A stretch of 64,000 bases of DNA, taken from the NCBI GenBank assembly GCA_947311845.1, contig CAMZMU010000055.1, positions 21,570,465-21,634,464 on the forward strand, read 5' to 3'. This document shows, piece by piece, positions 36,650-48,300 of this stretch. Within the stretch, counting starts at the first letter, position 1. Every line of letters begins with the position of its first letter. Under the pieces are notes generated by a model. That model was not told the DNA's origin and did no database searches. It saw nothing but the letters and a program-made list of their open reading frames with translations. The position numbers and the translations under genes are program-made. Source of the stretch: Poa pratensis. Lineage: Eukaryota; Streptophyta; Magnoliopsida; Poales; Poaceae.

Positions 36650-37380
36650 ACAGGAAAATGGAAAAACGAAAAAAAAACCGGGCGCACAGCAGGGAGCCCA
36701 GCCCATGAACCAGCCCGGCTGGGGAAAACGAAAAAAAAAACGAACCGTGACGTCATAATGACGTCACCAGTGGGCGGATCCGGCCGCGCGGCGGCGCTGA
36801 CCTCGCCTAGCGGCGCCTGGCGGCGACCTGGGACGCGCGCTTGGCTGTCGCGAATGCGCACGGAAGTGGGGAGCCGGGAGGTGGCGGCGCCGCTCCTTTT
36901 AGGTCGCCGGAGCGGCGCCGGCGGGCAGTGGATGCGGCGGCGGGAGGCGCGGCACGGCGGCGGTGATTTCGGCGCCACGCGGGCGTCCCGGCACGCGTCG
37001 GTCGGGCAGGAGGTGGAGGGCGCGGCGGCGGTGCCTCCCTTGGCGTCCGATTTGACCGGGGAGGCGGAGAGCGGCGGCAGCGACCGCAGCGGCCGGCGGC
37101 CGCGCGTGAGAGAGGAGAGCGAAGGGGGGGGGGGTCTTCGTGGCATTTTTACGAAAAACAACCTGGCGTTTCGCGAAATTACAAACAGGTCCCTGTCGCC
37201 GGTTTTTCTGAGAAGAACATAGAATTTCCGCCCCCCGCGTGCTTCTCTGCAAAAAAACCGGGCGCGCTGGGTCGCTGACGTCTGGGCCCCACCGCGGACT
37301 GTAGCGGACTGTAGCTAGCTACAGTGCTAGCTATAGTAGCCCGGAGCGCGGAGAGGCCGCCGTTTCGGCCAGCCATTATA
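36650..37380. other. GC-rich block within the hAT-like composite
   Basis: An abrupt switch from the AT-rich interior to strongly GC-rich sequence with repeated AAAAACCGGGCGC motifs (36675, 37250). Short opposite-strand reading frames here show Arg/Pro-rich composition only and no recognisable domain. It may be captured gene sequence, but I cannot support a product. Confidence 0.45.
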
Positions 37381-37540
37381 CAATCGATGATCTTGCGTGG
37401 CTGGCCGGTTAAACGGGCCGTGCCGTGCCGGCAAGCGGGCCTCGCCTTCAGGCCCAGGCACGACCCGTTTAACCGCGTGCCGTGCCCGGCCGGGCCGGCC
37501 CGCGAGCACGGCCCAGGTGGCCAGGTTTGGTCCAGCCCTA

Positions 37541-37548
37541 CTCGGCAC
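37541..37548. repeat. Right 8-bp target duplication of the hAT-like composite
   Basis: CTCGGCAC, identical to 32379-32386, starts directly after the right terminus. Confidence 0.72.
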
Positions 37549-37571
37549 TCAGCATCAACGACCAAGTCGAA

Positions 37572-37578
37572 TATAAAA
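37572..37578 (+). promoter_or_regulatory. TATA box of the GRF zinc-finger gene
   Basis: TATAAAA lies 172 bp upstream of the ATG at 37744 and only 24 bp downstream of the hAT target duplication. The spacing to a pyrimidine-rich leader (CTTCCTCTCCACTCCCTCC) is what a grass core promoter would show. Confidence 0.65.
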
Positions 37579-37743
37579 TGGCCTGAGACGAACCCTACCA
37601 CCAGTTCCTCACTTCCTCTCCACTCCCTCCCTCGGCCGCCACCGTCGTCGTATTCTAATCTTCTTGGCCCCTTCACAGCAACCAGCTCTGTCCCCCACCA
37701 CTCCGACCAACTGCCATTCCTCTCCCCGCTCAACTCAACACAA

Positions 37744-38124
37744 ATGTGGATGTGGCCATCAAAGGAACCAGTCGCCGCGCGTCTTCCGCTGATCCGCTGC
37801 CCGATCTGCAAGGTAGGCACCGTGAAGTGGTTCGTCTCCAGCACGACCAAGAACCCCGGCCGGCACTTCTACAGATGCGAGTACCATGGAGTAAGTATAT
37901 ATCCTTGTGTGGTTTCCGTAAAAAAAAAATAGGACTTCCCTTGTGTAGTCTGAGCTCGATTCTTCTTCATTCCATTTCCGCCCTAATCTTTCTACTATTT
38001 CCTGGCTTGGTAGAAGCGAGGCTGCAGCTTCTGGAAGTGGGAGGATGACTACGCCGACTATCTCCGGAAGCGCTGGGGCCACATCTTGGCGGTGCCGGTG
38101 CCCGCTGTGGTCGCGAAGGACTGA
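37744..38124 (+). CDS. GRF-type zinc-finger protein, 85 aa, two exons
   Basis: Exons are 37744-37890 and 38014-38124 (phase 0, donor GTAAGT, acceptor TAG), ending in TGA. The protein has a short N terminus, then the zf-GRF pattern: CPIC at residues 19-22, NPGRHFYRC at 37-45, and GCSFWKWEDD at 52-61, followed by a short basic helix (DYLRKRWGHI). GRF fingers bind zinc through one His/Cys set and are thought to bind nucleic acid; in plants many small GRF proteins are of unknown role. The hAT-like composite ends about 200 bp upstream of the start codon, so upstream promoter sequence has been displaced by 5 kb. No longer fusion partner domain is visible. Confidence 0.82.
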
Positions 38125-39360
38125 TCCCCTCCATGGATGTGCGGTCAGGGGCCAAAACCGGGGGCCGCTCCTGCACAACGCGCTTTACGCCTTTTGACAT
38201 TCACCCACCCTTCTTGCGCCGTAGACAGTCCCAAGTCCGGTCTCCATGAGTAGAGGTAGTGGTAGTGTAAGCTTCACCAAGACAGTGGAGAGTCTGTAAT
38301 TTCGTTCTGACAATGTCCCCAACTGTTAAGTAGTGGATCATCAGTTGTTATGCCCGGCTTTGTTAAGTCTATATGGAACATCTATATATGAGACTACTAG
38401 TCTACTATGCCAAGTTGCAGGGTTGGCCGCAGGCCTCGGCTTAAAATTGATGCGAATCCAGTAATTCAGGCAACACGGCCTGAAGCAAAACGTACACGAG
38501 AGAATGATCACCGTCTCCTTTTCTGTCTGACCTGTAGGCTAAAGCTGTCTGTTGCCTGGTCGCAATGCTGAACATCAGGAGTTCATCCTTTTCACTACAG
38601 CCTCAGGGATGCACCAAAAACAGGAATTTACTCTCTTTTGGAATTTGGTGCAAGAAAAGCTTACCTTGTATTCCACCTAATTCTCCACGACCCTGTTCAG
38701 GTCTAACACGTTCTGTATCCTTAGTTTTGGTTCATCCTCGGGCAAGGTGAGCTTTGTATTCTCTGAAGAATCTTTTAATTTAACTTAAAATAGAGTTCTC
38801 TAGTTGTCTACACATTTGGTACATATTGATGATACACACAAATTAACTTTTGTACAGGGTTCCCTTTTGTATAGTTGGATTGTTTTTTCTTTGTCTTAAT
38901 GACACAGACAAACACGTGAAACAAAGTAACAAGAGCGTCTAAACTAGTATGCACCAAGGACAACGAGTCACGACAAGCTGAATCTCCAGGGGGCTGATCG
39001 ATGTTTTTGGTTGGAAGGCAATGTACGGACTCATTAGTAGAAATTTAGATAAAAATGCCCAACATAAGTCAATTGGTTATCATACATGATCCCTTGTGAG
39101 GCTCCAAGCCAAGGAAGCTCGATTTGACAGACTGGACACTACCAATGAATCTCAATGTTGCACTACCCAGGTTAGCAGCTGGAATGATTCCTCAAATCCC
39201 TTAGAAAACGTATGCTCTGAACATCAACGCGGCTGTTCACCAAGCTTTGAATTTGATCCAACAACCAAAAGAAAGAATTTTTTGAAGATGACTCCATGCA
39301 CTACAAGGACGTCGTGCACCAGCTCCATGATCCATCATCCATGCATTTGTCCATGATACA
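38125..39360. other. Convergent intergenic region
   Basis: This holds the 3' UTRs of the GRF gene (plus) and of the JMJ31-type gene (minus), which converge. I see no reading frame or repeat end that I can support. Confidence 0.5.
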
Positions 39361-42300
39361 TTAGCTGGGGCGGTCAACATGCACCCGGAGATATTGGTCA
39401 AGGACACTCTGGAATACCTGCATCACATAAATGCATCATAGATGAGGTTAACAAAAGAGGAAAGCTGTAAATTCATTGAATAACAATTTTGATCCAGAGT
39501 TAGCCCTAATATCACCACGACACCTGCTAAACTCTATGAGACATGACATATTGGAAATTTGGGTCAACGGTAATAATATTGCTAGTAATTTTTTCACATA
39601 TTAGATTTTCTTCTGTTGTAAAATCTATTAAAAAAAAGAACATTTGATCGTCTAATTTATAAAATGGAATATTTCAGGAAAACAGAATACCTGAAAAGAA
39701 AACAATTCCTTCCTATTGAGAAGCGCATCCATTGCGGCATAATGGTCATCAAATGCACTGTAGAATATCTTGTAGAACTCAGTCCTGCATCATGTCAATC
39801 AACATTTTAGAAGTGACCCTATGGTGCAAATTACGAAAGTGACACGAGAGGCAACTCACTGTTCTGCTGGTGTGCTTCGTTGATCCATCTCATCAAACTT
39901 CCTAGTAAGTATCTCTGCTCCTGTTGGTCCAAGTATATTGAGGACTAAACCTTCTAATGTCCTTGGGAAAGTATGCTGAAAAGAACGGAAATTTAAGAGC
40001 ACTCACATAACAAAAACAACATTTTAGTGCTGAATAACCCAGATACTGAAAAGGTTATAACCCATAATGAAGTATATACGATACTCCAACATAGGTTTTG
40101 TGCACCTTACCTATATACAGGCCATACAAACAAGAGTGACTTATTTGCAAATTTCCACATATGAGGTTTTGAAAAAGAAAAAAAATGTTTGATTTAGAAA
40201 TAGGGGCATGCTATGGTATCAGCTGATTAATTTTCAAAAGTATGATACATACCACCATCGCGAGTAGCATACTCCGCAATTCAAGTGGTTCAACCGGCAA
40301 AATTATTTTTGCAACAGGATCTTTCTCCAAGAGAGATGAATCATCTGCAGCAGTCTTCTTTCTTTCATTGCCTTGGCATGCAGATGTATCCTGAGATGTG
40401 GATTCTGCTATGCTGTTCTGGTCAACCGCTTCAACACTGTTGTGAACCAGTGACATGAGTTCATACAGCGCTTGGAGGGTGCAGGGTTCCAAAGATTCCA
40501 GCAGTGCGCCTTTCTTGTCAGATGAACTAGAATGTTTAACCTGGTTAAATTGCTGGGAGCCTGCTAAATGATTAAATGATCTTCAATCTTGATTGTGTGA
40601 GAATCAAAAGGGAACTAAATTCAAACCAATATAATAAAAGAAACATGAAGGGGTAAAGAATTGCTTTTGTTTCTAAATAGAAACAATGGTATGAGAGTAA
40701 CAAGCAGTTAATGTGACAATATTTGAAGTTCAAATGACACTAAATTGCCAATAGAAGTTCCGATAGCACTTTAGTAGTCATTGTATCACTGAATTTAATC
40801 AAAATAAAAAATAGGATGGAAAGCTTAGGTGCCTCTTAAGAGGCATAAAATACTGACCTCTCGATGCTTCATCTGTATCCTGAAAAACGACATTTCCTTC
40901 CGAATGACTGAAGGAACTCCTCTGCGCTATTTTGTTCTGTGTCGTGAGAGAGGTGCAGAGTTACTACACAAGTTATTCACCCAATGAACACAAGGGAGAA
41001 AACACATTGATAACTATTGCATGCAAATACCCCTAACTTCAACCTGATCGGTGATAGTGACCAAACTGTTGGCTAAACATGCTACACGCATGTACACAAC
41101 AGCCTTGATCGATGTGTTGGTTGTTCGATTCCGGCCAGAAACACAACACATGCACGTGAACTATTGGTAGCCACATGCCCCTATCAAGTTTATTATGTAT
41201 TGCTACCAGTGGCGGCGCTTAAGCCAGACAAACCTGGGCCATTGCCCACCTTATATATGTCACCTTAATACCTAAGAGGATGTGGGAATTTTTTCTGGAC
41301 AGGTTGTGAATTTCGTGCCTATTTTAGCTATAAATGAACACTTAGCCTCATTACTTTCGCTTGAAGCACCACCACTGGATAGGAGGGACTAACCGTTGAT
41401 TAGCTAAAATAGGCACTATATTCAAAGCATGGCCAGGAAAATTTCCCACATCCTGCTAGTGTCGTGGTGGGAACACGCAGATGCCTATGGGTAGGCTTAT
41501 TCTGGGGCCGATTGGACGCTCGCGGATTCGGGAGAGGGTTTGCGCGGTGGAACCGCACACGAAGAACACGAAGAACACTGCAGACACAAAGATCTACCCT
41601 GCTTCGGGGCCCTCGTGAGGAGGTAAAACCCCTACTGCAGCACTAGCCTACTTTGATGTATTCTCATCTCATATATGGTGGGCTACAAAGGCTCCTCGAG
41701 CTGTATCATGCAACAATGGTGGGGAGCTCTAGGAAGAAGAAGAGGCAAAGGTGAAGGAACGAGCCCCTGGCTGCGCGCACCCGCGCGTGTGTTCCCCTCC
41801 CTGAGCTCTCCCCCTGGTGATCCTTATAAAGGGAACCCAGGGGACAATGAGTGGACAAGGAGGCACAATGCACTGTACAAACACTGTTGAAGAGTTGACT
41901 CCTTTGTCTTCTAGCACTTGTCTCCGGCATCTCCGGGAGATGCCGTCCTTGCTTTTGTGTTTTAGCCGTTGTCCTCTGAATCTCCACGTCCTCTTCTTAT
42001 CCTCTCCCGAAGATATTTATGATGGTTCGGATAAGGATGTCCCGGCATCGGCGGAGATGATCCGGTTAGGGATGATCCGGCGTCGGTGTAGATGATCCGG
42101 ATAGGGGAGTGTCGAGGCCACCTGCCTCGACTTGAAGCCCGCTTGGCGTCCGAGTTGAAGTAGTGGTGATACAACATGTTGTCCTGATTCGGATACGGCT
42201 GCCGAGCGAAGACAGCGCTGAAGGTGACCCGGCCTGGGGAGACTCGAACGGGGTGTCCCGGACAAGGGTGCAGTCGAGGGCGGCGCGAGGACGGCTGGAT

Positions 42301-45300
42301 CTGGCCAGGGTCGAGGTAACTCGCTTCGACGTGAAAGTCAACTCGGCCCAGCCGAGTGGAGGCGTCCCTGACCAAACCGAGGCTGGGTGGCCTCGGCCTG
42401 CCTTGGAGGAGACTCGGCCAGGATGTGGCCTCGGCTTGGAAGTGATTCGGCCACTGAGGCTGGGAGATGATTCGGCTTAGTTTAGCTTTTTTCTCTCCTT
42501 CTATCTCTTATTGCCTTACGTCCAATCACTTGCACTGTATGAGTATAAGTGTATATACCATGCAATTAACAATTCATGCATTTCAGTGCTTCCAGCGTGG
42601 TGATTCCAGTCATCCTCTTTTATTAACACAACCGTACCACTAACTTTGGGGTACCCGGGGATTACATCCCCGACAGTAGTCCCCGAGGCTGCGGGGGACT
42701 CGCAGAGTCGCACGCAGTCTTACAAAAACATATGCCACCATCGAAATCTCCATGTACACGACCTCCTGCGTGTATGCTCATCTTCATAATTCGGTCGTCT
42801 TAGCCATGCCCTCCAGGCCAAATGCGATATCCGGTTGACCGAGCTCACCCGAATCAACAACGAGATGGACAATTTGTACTGGAAATGCGTTGCCTGCATG
42901 GTCACCATTATATGCCGGTTCTTAGCCCTCCTGGCCTTTATCAAACTCGGATGCCGCCAGCGTCGGTTAGCCCTCCTGGCTTTTACCGAACTCGGATGCC
43001 GTCAGCGTCGGTTAGCCCTCCTGGCTTTTACCGAACTTGGATGCCGCCAGCGTCGGTTAGCCCTCCTGGCTTTTACCGAACTTGGATGCCGCCAGCGTCG
43101 GTTAGCCCTCCTGGCTTTTACCGAACTTGGATGCCGCCAGCGTAAGCTGGACCGACATAAACCTGCAAGTATGTATCTCATATGTCTCAGTATCTCGGCC
43201 TCTCTAGGCTTAACACACATATCTCGGTATCTCGGCCACTTTGGGCATATCACACATATCTCGGTATCTCGGCCACTTTGGGCATATCTCAGATGTCTCG
43301 GTATCTCAGCCTCTTTGGGCGTATCACATATACCTCGGTATCTCAGCCTCATTGGGCGTAACTCATATGTCTCGGTATCTCGGCCTCTTTGGGCGTAACT
43401 CATATGTCTCGGTACCTTGGATGTCCGGTAGCCACTTTGGGCGCTTACCGACATCAATGTCTCCAGCCTCTGCTGGTTTGACGTAAGCATATCTCGAATG
43501 CCGGTCTTAGCCACTCCGGGCGTATACCGACATAGATGTCTCCAGCCACTGCTGGACTGACATACAACCTGCAAAAACATATCTCAAAGGTTGCCTCTGG
43601 CTAACAAACATAAACAAAGATCTGGTATGCAAATGATGCCATGATACGCTGGCAAACAGAATAAACAACGATGTGAGATATGGAATGATGTTATGATATT
43701 GTGACAAATCGAAATAAACTGCGATCCGGGATGGGGAATGATACTGTGATACTGTGGTAAACCGAAATACACGACGATCTAGAGAATACCGATATTGCTA
43801 GGGTACCTTGGATAATTTGAGATAACCAATATAACCATGATACCTTGGATTTCCATTATGACCCGGATTTCCAATATGATCCGGATTTTCAATATGATCC
43901 GGATTTCCAATATGATCCGGATTACCAATGTGACCCAGATTCCAATGTGATTCGGATTACCCATACGATCCAGATTACCAAATGTGATTCGGATTACCAA
44001 TATGACCCAGATTTCCAATGTGATTCGGATTACCCATACGATCCAGATTACCAAATGTGATTCGGATTACCAATATGACCCAGATTTCCAATGTGATTCG
44101 GATTACAATACGATCCAGATTACCAAATGCGATCCGGACTTCCAATGTGATTCGGATTACCAATATGATCCGGATTACCAAATGTGATTCGGATTACCAA
44201 TATGACCCGGATTACCTAATGCGATCCGGACTTCCAATGTGATTCGGATTGCCAATATGATCCGGATTACCAAATGCGATCCAGACTTCCAATGTGATTC
44301 GGATTGCCAATATGATCCGGATTACCAAATGTGATTCGGATTACCAATATGACCCGGATTACAATACACCTCGGATTTCTGGAATACTTCGGATTTCCAG
44401 GATATCTCAGTAACGAATATTCTCAACAAAACCGATGTCACCTTTTAAGGTTAGTCCAACATACATATTATGGAAAATATTTGACGGGAACAACAATTAT
44501 ACTAACCGAGGCAAACTAGCTATAGCAGTTGATAGAAAATGAATCTAACAGCAGATACTATGCACAAAAAACTAGACTCGGTTTCAACCGAGTCCCCGAG
44601 TTATTTTTCTTATCTAGGAGAAGATGTAAAACAGACTGGCTACCCAGTCCCCGGGTCAAGACATCTTGTCCCGGGGGAAACACTAGACAAAAAGCGAAGG
44701 GGCAGTCCCCGAGTAACTTTCAGGATTGACTATCCGCGTGCGGTACAAAACCAAATACTGTAAATACTTACATTGCAATGTCGATGCAAACTGGTCGGAA
44801 GCGTAGCTGAGGGCACAGGCTAATATCCAAATAGCCGAGATGCTAAACTTAGATAATCTGGACGTAACTGACTCGGGTGCAGTTGGTCCAGCTGACCCAA
44901 CGGCGCACACCATGGAGGATTCCTGCAAGTGTAAAACCGGGTACGGCCTACTCGGCCCAGCTCATTCAGTCAGCCGAAACATCATCTTTTTTATTTCGGC
45001 CGGAGGTATTCTTTTTTATGCCGGCCGGGATATTTTTATGCCGGCGCGATTCAGTCTGACCGAGTTATTTTTTCTCGGCCGGATACATATTTTTCAACGC
45101 CGGCTGGTATATTTTTATGCCGGCCTGACTCGGTCTGACCGAGTCACTTTTCTGAGCACAACCGCTGATATCCCGACCCAGCTGCCGATATAGGCTATAT
45201 TCGGCTGGTCTGCATTTCCAATTTTCTTCTCTCTTTCTTTTCTTTTCTTTTTCTTTTTCTTTTTCTTCCCATCCTTTCCCTGGACGCAATCAGCAGACAA

Positions 45301-48300
45301 AGCATTACCCGGTTGGGCTGCCTCCAACTCTCTCTCCTCTTTCTTTTTTCACTCAACTGCCGACATACACTACATGCCGGTCCACTCACACTGCACCATA
45401 TTTTTCTTTTATCTTCTTCTTTTCTCCTGTACACGTCCTCTTCCTTCCTCACGCCTCCTCTACTCTTTCCCTTTCTCTATTCTTTCCTTTTTCTATTCGG
45501 TTGGGAGCAGCCGACAGCTAACTCGGACAGGCCAGCGCCATATACTACCTATCCATCTTTCCTTTCCTCTGTTGCCGACATACCACAACTCGGTCAGGCC
45601 CAGGGGCGCGGCGAGGAAGTGCGACAGCGTACGCGTGCTGTGCAGGCCACCAACCCGGCCACCATTTTCCTCCTCTTCTTTTTATTTCTAAAGCCGACGT
45701 ATACGTGATGCCGGCTTGCATAGCTCGATGCCGGCCCCAAACAGTGCGCGCCTGATACGCACGGATTCGGTCGACCCGCGGCAAGGCCACGGTGACAGCG
45801 TCGATGCAGAACCTCCGGACTGAGCGGGAGAGACGGCACGGACGCCGCAGTCCCCGGGATTCGTTGGAGCCGCTGGTGTCGGTGAAGAAGATGCGAACGC
45901 GCGGAGGCGATGACAATGTCGAGCCTCCGGGCCTCGCGGGAGCCGGCGAAAACGCCGCACCGGCATCGATGATGAAGAGGTTGGCAAAGCCGTCCCGAGA
46001 GCCGAACGGCGGAATCCGGCCCGAGGAGCTTGCCGGAGTTGATGAAGAAGGTCCCGTCCGAATTGATCCAGCAAGCGCCACTATCAGCCCCACGGTGGGC
46101 GCCAACTGTCGTGGTGGGAACACGCAGATGCCTATGGGTAGGCTTATTCTGGGGCCGATTGGACGCTCGCGGATTCGGGAGAGGGTTTGCGCGGTGGAAC
46201 CGCACACGAAGAACACGAAGAACACTGCAGACACAAAGATCTACCCTGCTTCGGGGCCCTCGTGAGGAGGTAAAACCCCTACTGCAGCACTAGCCTACTT
46301 TGATGTATTCTCATCTCATATATGGTGGGCTACAAAGGCTCCTCGAGCTGTATCATGCAACAATGGTGGGGAGCTCTAGGAAGAAGAAGAGGCAAAGGTG
46401 AAGGAACGAGCCCCTGGCTGCGCGCACCCGCGCGTGTGTTCCCCTCCCTGAGCTCTCCCCCTGGTGATCCTTATAAAGGGAACCCAGGGGACAATGAGTG
46501 GACAAGGAGGCACAATGCACTGTACAAACACTGTTGAAGAGTTGACTCCTTTGTCTTCTAGCACTTGTCTCCGGCATCTCCGGGAGATGCCGTCCTTGCT
46601 TTTGTCTTTTAGCCGTTGTCCTCTGAATCTCCACGTCCTCTTCTTATCCTCTCCCGAAGATATTTATGATGGTTCGGATAAGGATGTCCCGGCATCGGCG
46701 GAGATGATCCGGTTAGGGATGATCCGGCGTCGGTGTAGATGATCCGGATAGGGGAGTGTCGAGGCCACCTGCCTCGACTTGAAGCCCGCTTGGCGTCCGA
46801 GTTGAAGTAGTGGTGATACAACATGTTGTCCTGATTCGGATATGGCTGCCGAGCGAAGACAGCGCTGAAGGTGACCCGGCCTGGGGAGACTCGAACGGGG
46901 TGTCCCGGACAAGGGTGCAGTCGAGGGCGGCGCGAGGACGGCTGGATCTGGCCAGGGTCGAGGTAACTCGCTTCGACGTGAAAGTCAACTCGGCCCAGCC
47001 GAGTGGAGGCGTCCGTGACCAAACCGAGGCTGGGTGGCCTCGGCCTGCCTTGGAGGAGACTCGGCCAGGATGTGGCCTCGGCTTGGAAGTGATTCGGCCA
47101 CTGAGGCTGGGAGATGATTCGGCTTAGTTTAGCTTTTTTCTCTCCTTCTATCTCTTATTGCCTTACGTCCAATCACTTGCACTGTATGAGTATAAGTGTA
47201 TATACCATGCAATTAACAATTCATGCATTTCAGTGCTTCCAGCGTGGTGATTCCAGTCATCCTCTTTTATTAACACAACCGTACCACTAACTTTGGGGTA
47301 CCCGGGGATTAGATGCCCGACAGCTAGGTTTTATGGTGGTGACATATGTGCATGGGGGTGAGTGGCCAGGTTTGTCTGGCTTAAGCTCTGCCATTGGAAG
47401 CAATGCATAATAAACTCGATACGAGTCTGTGGCTATCCAATAGATTTCGCGTGCGTGCGTTGTGTCTCCCGCCAGAATCGATCAACCAAGAAATCAGTCA
47501 CACTGTTGTGTACATGCGTGTACTGTGTTCAGCCTGCAGTTTGCTCCCTCTCAAAAGAGATCAACCGTTCGCTTTAATTCTATAATCTATATACGTGTAA
47601 AATGTATCTTTTTTTTACTTGTATTGTTGTAAGTATCATCTGTTTCTCACGCCTTTTCTTTTGGCATATTTTGAAGCCAGGAATGAAATATCAGTGACTT
47701 GGAGTGGTTGCTTCTTCAGAGACTTACTGAAGCCTGGAGTCGAGTGAAAGATGGTTTTATTGTCATGTCATCATTTGGTTTGGAAGTTGTCGGAGTGATT
47801 CGTTAAGTTATCTATGTCTTGTAAGATTGTTTATCTAGTAAGTTATTTGTGTCCGAGTGGGCTACATTCTGTTGCGTACAGTTGCAGGCCGTTCCACTAA
47901 AAAAAGTACTGTGAAATATACTACAGACAATCAACTGTAAGTATCATCTACAGTTGAAAATCCCATATGAGGGAAAGAAGCCAAGGAGAAAGCAGGTGAA
48001 TATTAGAAACCAATAGCATACTCTAGTATTTTCAGACGAATAAATGATGTCTTATCCTACCAAAATAAAGAAAATAGTGTAATGGTGCGTACCATCTCTG
48101 TATCCACCAATCTTCACTACAAATCATTTTTAGAGGTAGACACCATCAAGATAGTGCAAAAACAAGGGGGGAACCAGTCAGATATCGGTTAAAAATAGGT
48201 ACTGCAAAATAAGCAAAAACATAAAAGAAACTGGACATGAGAAAATGAGTCATTCTAGATGCTCTTCGATAAAGAACTGCATATTCTAATAAAATGCTAC

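Larger units (their letters stand above)
32387..37540. mobile_element. hAT-like composite element, about 5.15 kb, non-coding
   Basis: It is bounded by the CTCGGCAC octamer. The left subterminal zone (32387-32900) is packed with GAGCTCG/CTCGTT motifs in both orientations. A second zone (32905-33090) and the right end (37400-37540) are inverted relatives of each other, rich in GGCCCGT/CCGTGCC, and share CCAAACCTGGCC in inverted orientation. Dense short subterminal motifs are typical of hAT ends. Two end types suggest one hAT-like element next to or within another, with the inner boundary near 32903. No transposase reading frame is visible. The terminal inverted repeats are weak (about 7 of 12 matches). 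Confidence 0.65.
41460..47322 (-). mobile_element. Non-autonomous LTR retrotransposon (LARD-like) in JMJ31 intron 9
   Basis: Two 1216-bp LTRs are flanked by a perfect 5-bp duplication GCTAG (41455-41459, 47323-47327). The primer-binding site next to the right LTR (reverse complement TTGGCGCCCACCGTGGGGC) and a purine-rich CTCGGGGACTAC next to the left LTR set the minus orientation, the same as the host gene. The 3.4-kb interior has no gag, protease, integrase or RT motif. It holds three unrelated minisatellite arrays (42922-43146, 43181-43409, 43846-44385), polypyrimidine tracts (45230-45500) and a GC-rich leader (45730-46088). The element must be mobilised by another element's proteins. It lies inside the older long-TIR element. 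Confidence 0.9.

Noticed and set aside
36643..37850. Overlapping 120-220-codon minus-strand frames
   Set aside because: They are open because of GC-rich composition and oppose the GRF gene. No domain or splice pattern was found.
42835..43398. 187-codon open frame with a repeated 15-residue unit
   Set aside because: It is open only because the minisatellite period (45 bp) is a multiple of three. It has no start context, no domain and lies inside a non-coding retrotransposon.
43181..43409. CRISPR-like array of ~37-bp repeats
   Set aside because: The units are contiguous with no spacers, and the context is a plant nuclear genome.
45545..46265. Long open frames on both strands in the LTR element leader
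   Set aside because: High GC content gives open frames in several phases at once, with Arg/Pro/Ser-rich composition and no retroelement or host domain.
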